Part shown: in pieces, positions 5,528-7,878 of the stretch
Numbering within the stretch: the stretch's first letter is position 1
How the letters are laid out: every line of letters begins with the position of its first letter
From: Methanomassiliicoccales archaeon
Lineage (GTDB): Archaea; Thermoplasmatota; Thermoplasmata; Methanomassiliicoccales; JACIVX01
DNA length: 7,878 nt
Assembly: GCA_024464195.1 (NCBI GenBank)
Contig: JANHAK010000047.1
Location: 1-7,878 of the forward strand
Direction of reading: 5' to 3'
Translations under genes and position numbers: made by a program
The notes under the pieces: generated by a model
The model's database searches: none
The model's input: only the letters and a program-made list of their open reading frames with translations
Told to the model about the DNA's origin: nothing

Positions 5528-7878
5528 TTGCAGGAGCTTGTGGAACTTTATTTTAAAGAGCGAAGTATCGTCAACCACCATATCGCAAGTTTTAACGATT
5601 TTCTCTCGACAATCGACAATCCGAACAGCCGAATGCAGAAAATCGTCGACAACTTACGAGTCTCAGTTGAAGATATCGATAGGGGTGTGATTAGACTCGA
5701 TCCAGACAAGACCGACGGAAGGATCATTGAGATTAGAGTTGGAAGAAAGAGAGATGAGAAGACGGGACAAATTGACTCTCATGCTCGCCCAACCGTGCAC
5801 GTGAAATTGCCGATTGTTAGAGAGGCAAACGGCGCTTCCCATGTACTAACGCCTATGGAGGCGAGATTGAGAAATTTAAATTATATCGCGCCAGTCTACG
5901 TTGACTTTACTGTCATTGAAGACGGAATCGAAAGAGAACCAGAGCACGTTCACATCGGCGATCTCCCGATCATGGTCAAATCGAAGAAATGCACGCTTTA
6001 CAAAGAAAATATGGAGGAAGAGAGGGAGCTCACCGAAGAAGAGTATATTAAGAAACTGATCGAGGCCGGCGAAGATCCAATGGATCCTGGCGGATACTTT
6101 ATCATCGGTGGTACCGAGAGAGTTCTGATTTCCCTCGAGGATCTCGCGCCAAACCGAGTCATGGTCGAATTCAATGAGCGTTACGGGACAAAGATAGAGG
6201 TTGCCAAGGTTTTCTCACAGAAAGAGGGTTACAGGGCTCTTACTCTCGTCGAGAAGAAAAAAGACGGCATGCTCATGGTTACTGTACCTGCTGCCTCTGG
6301 CCAGATACCGCTTGTCGTTTTGATGAAAGCGCTTGGTATGGAAAGCGATGAAGAGATTTACGAGGCAATAGTGAGTGTCCCAGAAATGGCGAACATTGTC
6401 TACGCGAACATCGAGGAATGCCAAGACAAGAAATTGTATCCACCGAATGGTATCTTCACAACCGAAGATGCAATTCTTTACCTCGAGAGGAAGTTCGCGA
6501 CTGGACAGGCGAAGGAGTACCGTGTGAAGAAGGTGGAATCAATTCTCGACCGTTCTCTCCTCCCTCACCTCGGCGACACCTCAGAAGATCGACTCAAGAA
6601 GGCAATTTTCCTCGGAAGGATCGCGAGAAGTGTGCTTGAGTTATCCCTTGGCTTGAGGAAGGAGGATGACAAAGATCATTACGCAAACAAGCGTCTCAAA
6701 CTTTCTGGTGACCTGATGGAGGATCTTTTCAGGGTTGCCTTTACCAACCTGATGAAGGATTTAAAGTACCAACTTGAAAGAAGCTACGCGAGAAAAAAGG
6801 ATTTGAGAATCTCAAGCGCCATCAGACCAGATCTCTTGACAAATCGCCTTATCCATGCCCTTGCGACGGGCAATTGGGTTGGTGGTAGAGCAGGCGTAAG
6901 TCAACTTCTTGACAGAACGTCAAATATGAGCACCCTCAGCCATTTGAGGAGAGTGACATCTTCTCTCACAAGAAGTCAGCCTCATTTCGAGGCGAGAGAT
7001 CTGCATCCAACGCAATGGGGCAGACTCTGCCCGAATGAAACGCCAGAAGGTCAGAATTGCGGGCTTGTTAAGAATGCGGCGCTGATCATCGACGTTTCTG
7101 AAGGATTTCCCGAAGAGAGTGTTCGCTGGATACTGAGAGATCTTGGGGTTAAAGAGGTCAAAGGTCAGAAAAAGATGGGAACTCGGGTTTACGTGAATGG
7201 TGATCTCGTTGGAGTTCACGATCGCGCGAGGGAACTCGTCGCGGAGATCCGGTATAGACGAAGGTCGGGGATCATTTCTCACGAGATCAATATCAGATAC
7301 GATGAGGAAATGGATGAAGTCATCATCAACTGCGATGAAGGTAGGTTGAGAAGGCCACTCCTTGTCGTTAAAAACGGGAGAACTGTTCTAACGAGAAAGC
7401 ATCTTGATGAGATTACAGAGGGCAGGCTCCGATGGTCAGACCTCTTAAGGGAAGGGGTTATTGAATGGTTGGACGCTGAGGAAGAAGAAGACACCTACAT
7501 CGCCGTCGATGCCTATAAAGTGCCAGAGCGATGCAGCAGTTGCGAAAGGGCCCTATCACCGATCGATGTTATTTGGCTAAATCCTGGTGCAGAGGAGAAT
7601 TATGCGCTTCTCCGCTGTCGCCACTGCAACAGCGAAATAAAAACACCTCTAACGCTGACGAGAGAACACACGCACATGGAGATTGACCCGATTCTCATTC
7701 TCGGCGTGTGCGCTGGGCTTGTCCCTTACGCCGAGCATAACTCTTCGCCAAGAATCACGATGGGAGCGGGGATGGCGAAGCAGTCCCTCGGTCTCAGCAC
7801 AACGAACTATCGTAAGAGGCCAGACACGAGAGGGCACCTTTTGCACTATCCGCAGAAACCGATTGTGCAGACGAAGAC
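5528..7878 (+). CDS. rpoB: DNA-directed RNA polymerase subunit B, undivided, N-terminal 783 residues (runs off right edge)
   Basis: This is the second-largest catalytic subunit of archaeal RNA polymerase (Rpb2 homologue). I translated it by hand, and it stays open to the window's end. The start is TTG 5528, with GAGGGTGAG (5516-5524) overlapping the rpoH stop as ribosome binding site. Protrusion and lobe domains fill roughly the first 440 residues (HVHIGDLPIMVKS, GGYFIIGGTERV). The fork region follows with GNWVGGRAGVSQLLDRTSNM (448-467) and HPTQWGRLCPNETPEGQ (493-509) leading into GLVKN. The hybrid-binding region begins with EHTHMEIDP (713-721) and continues as EHNSSPR from 736. The frame runs on through the area after GLVKN where many methanogens and halophiles divide the gene into B'' and B', so this B is of the fused type. 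An unusual cysteine-containing insertion lies at about 664-712. The catalytic NADFDGD-equivalent regions of subunit A and the C-terminal clamp of B lie outside the window. Confidence 0.95.
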   Translation, partial: MQELVELYFKERSIVNHHIASFNDFLSTIDNPNSRMQKIVDNLRVSVEDIDRGVIRLDPDKTDGRIIEIRVGRKRDEKTGQIDSHARPTVHVKLPIVREANGASHVLTPMEARLRNLNYIAPVYVDFTVIEDGIEREPEHVHIGDLPIMVKSKKCTLYKENMEEERELTEEEYIKKLIEAGEDPMDPGGYFIIGGTERVLISLEDLAPNRVMVEFNERYGTKIEVAKVFSQKEGYRALTLVEKKKDGMLMVTVPAASGQIPLVVLMKALGMESDEEIYEAIVSVPEMANIVYANIEECQDKKLYPPNGIFTTEDAILYLERKFATGQAKEYRVKKVESILDRSLLPHLGDTSEDRLKKAIFLGRIARSVLELSLGLRKEDDKDHYANKRLKLSGDLMEDLFRVAFTNLMKDLKYQLERSYARKKDLRISSAIRPDLLTNRLIHALATGNWVGGRAGVSQLLDRTSNMSTLSHLRRVTSSLTRSQPHFEARDLHPTQWGRLCPNETPEGQNCGLVKNAALIIDVSEGFPEESVRWILRDLGVKEVKGQKKMGTRVYVNGDLVGVHDRARELVAEIRYRRRSGIISHEINIRYDEEMDEVIINCDEGRLRRPLLVVKNGRTVLTRKHLDEITEGRLRWSDLLREGVIEWLDAEEEEDTYIAVDAYKVPERCSSCERALSPIDVIWLNPGAEENYALLRCRHCNSEIKTPLTLTREHTHMEIDPILILGVCAGLVPYAEHNSSPRITMGAGMAKQSLGLSTTNYRKRPDTRGHLLHYPQKPIVQTK
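7517..7663 (+). other. Putative zinc-ribbon insertion inside RpoB
   Basis: Residues about 664-712 carry C669-x2-C672 and C697-x2-C700, a CxxC-x24-CxxC pattern typical of a small zinc ribbon. They lie between the acidic EEEEDTYIAV segment and the conserved EHTHMEIDP. In the archaeal B sequences I recall, only about ten residues join these two blocks; eukaryotic Rpb2 also has a longer, non-cysteine loop here. Zinc binding is inferred from the cysteines alone. Confidence 0.65.

Noticed and set aside
1..7878. Mobile element, CRISPR array, toxin-antitoxin or defence system
   Set aside because: No repeats of the right size, transposase, integrase, nuclease or paired small genes were seen; the window is core information-processing genes plus one metabolic gene.

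Overview
The window is archaeal. Evidence: a eukaryote-like RNA polymerase pair (subunit H followed by subunit B), an archaeal primase large subunit, the archaeal translation factor aEF1B, TATA-type promoters, Shine-Dalgarno sequences of the GGTGA type, and a tRNA gene with bulge-helix-bulge introns and no encoded CCA. Subunit B stays open across the region where many euryarchaea split it into B'' and B'. That, together with the gene set, points most plausibly to Thermoplasmatota or a relative with an undivided rpoB. This placement is inference; no marker here is decisive.

Layout. Positions 1-2237 (minus strand) hold an apparent two-gene unit: a radical SAM protein with a C-terminal helix-hairpin-helix (COG1031-like), followed 29 bases later by priL, which runs off the left edge. 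An AT-rich divergent intergenic region (2238-2551) separates it from a plus-strand short-form malic enzyme (2552-3901). A T-rich tract and an AT-rich gap of about 350 bases follow, with a faint remnant-like open stretch. On the minus strand, a 55-residue four-CxxC zinc protein (4527-4694) and aEF1B (4251-4517) form a tight operon in which the stop codon of the first merges with the ribosome binding site of the second. On the plus strand come tRNA-Lys(UUU) at 5004-5137, rpoH at 5260-5523, and rpoB starting at 5528 and running off the right edge.

Function. Most of the window is information-processing machinery: priming of replication, transcription, elongation-factor recycling and a lysine tRNA. 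Malic enzyme is the one central-metabolism gene, linking malate and pyruvate. There is no mobile element, CRISPR array or defence locus.

The two most notable items are these. First, the tRNA-Lys gene appears to carry two 30-base introns at non-canonical positions, one in the D loop and one in the T loop; removing both restores a textbook 74-base tRNA. Second, RpoB has an apparent insertion of roughly 45-50 residues with a CxxC-x24-CxxC pattern just before the conserved EHTHMEIDP segment.
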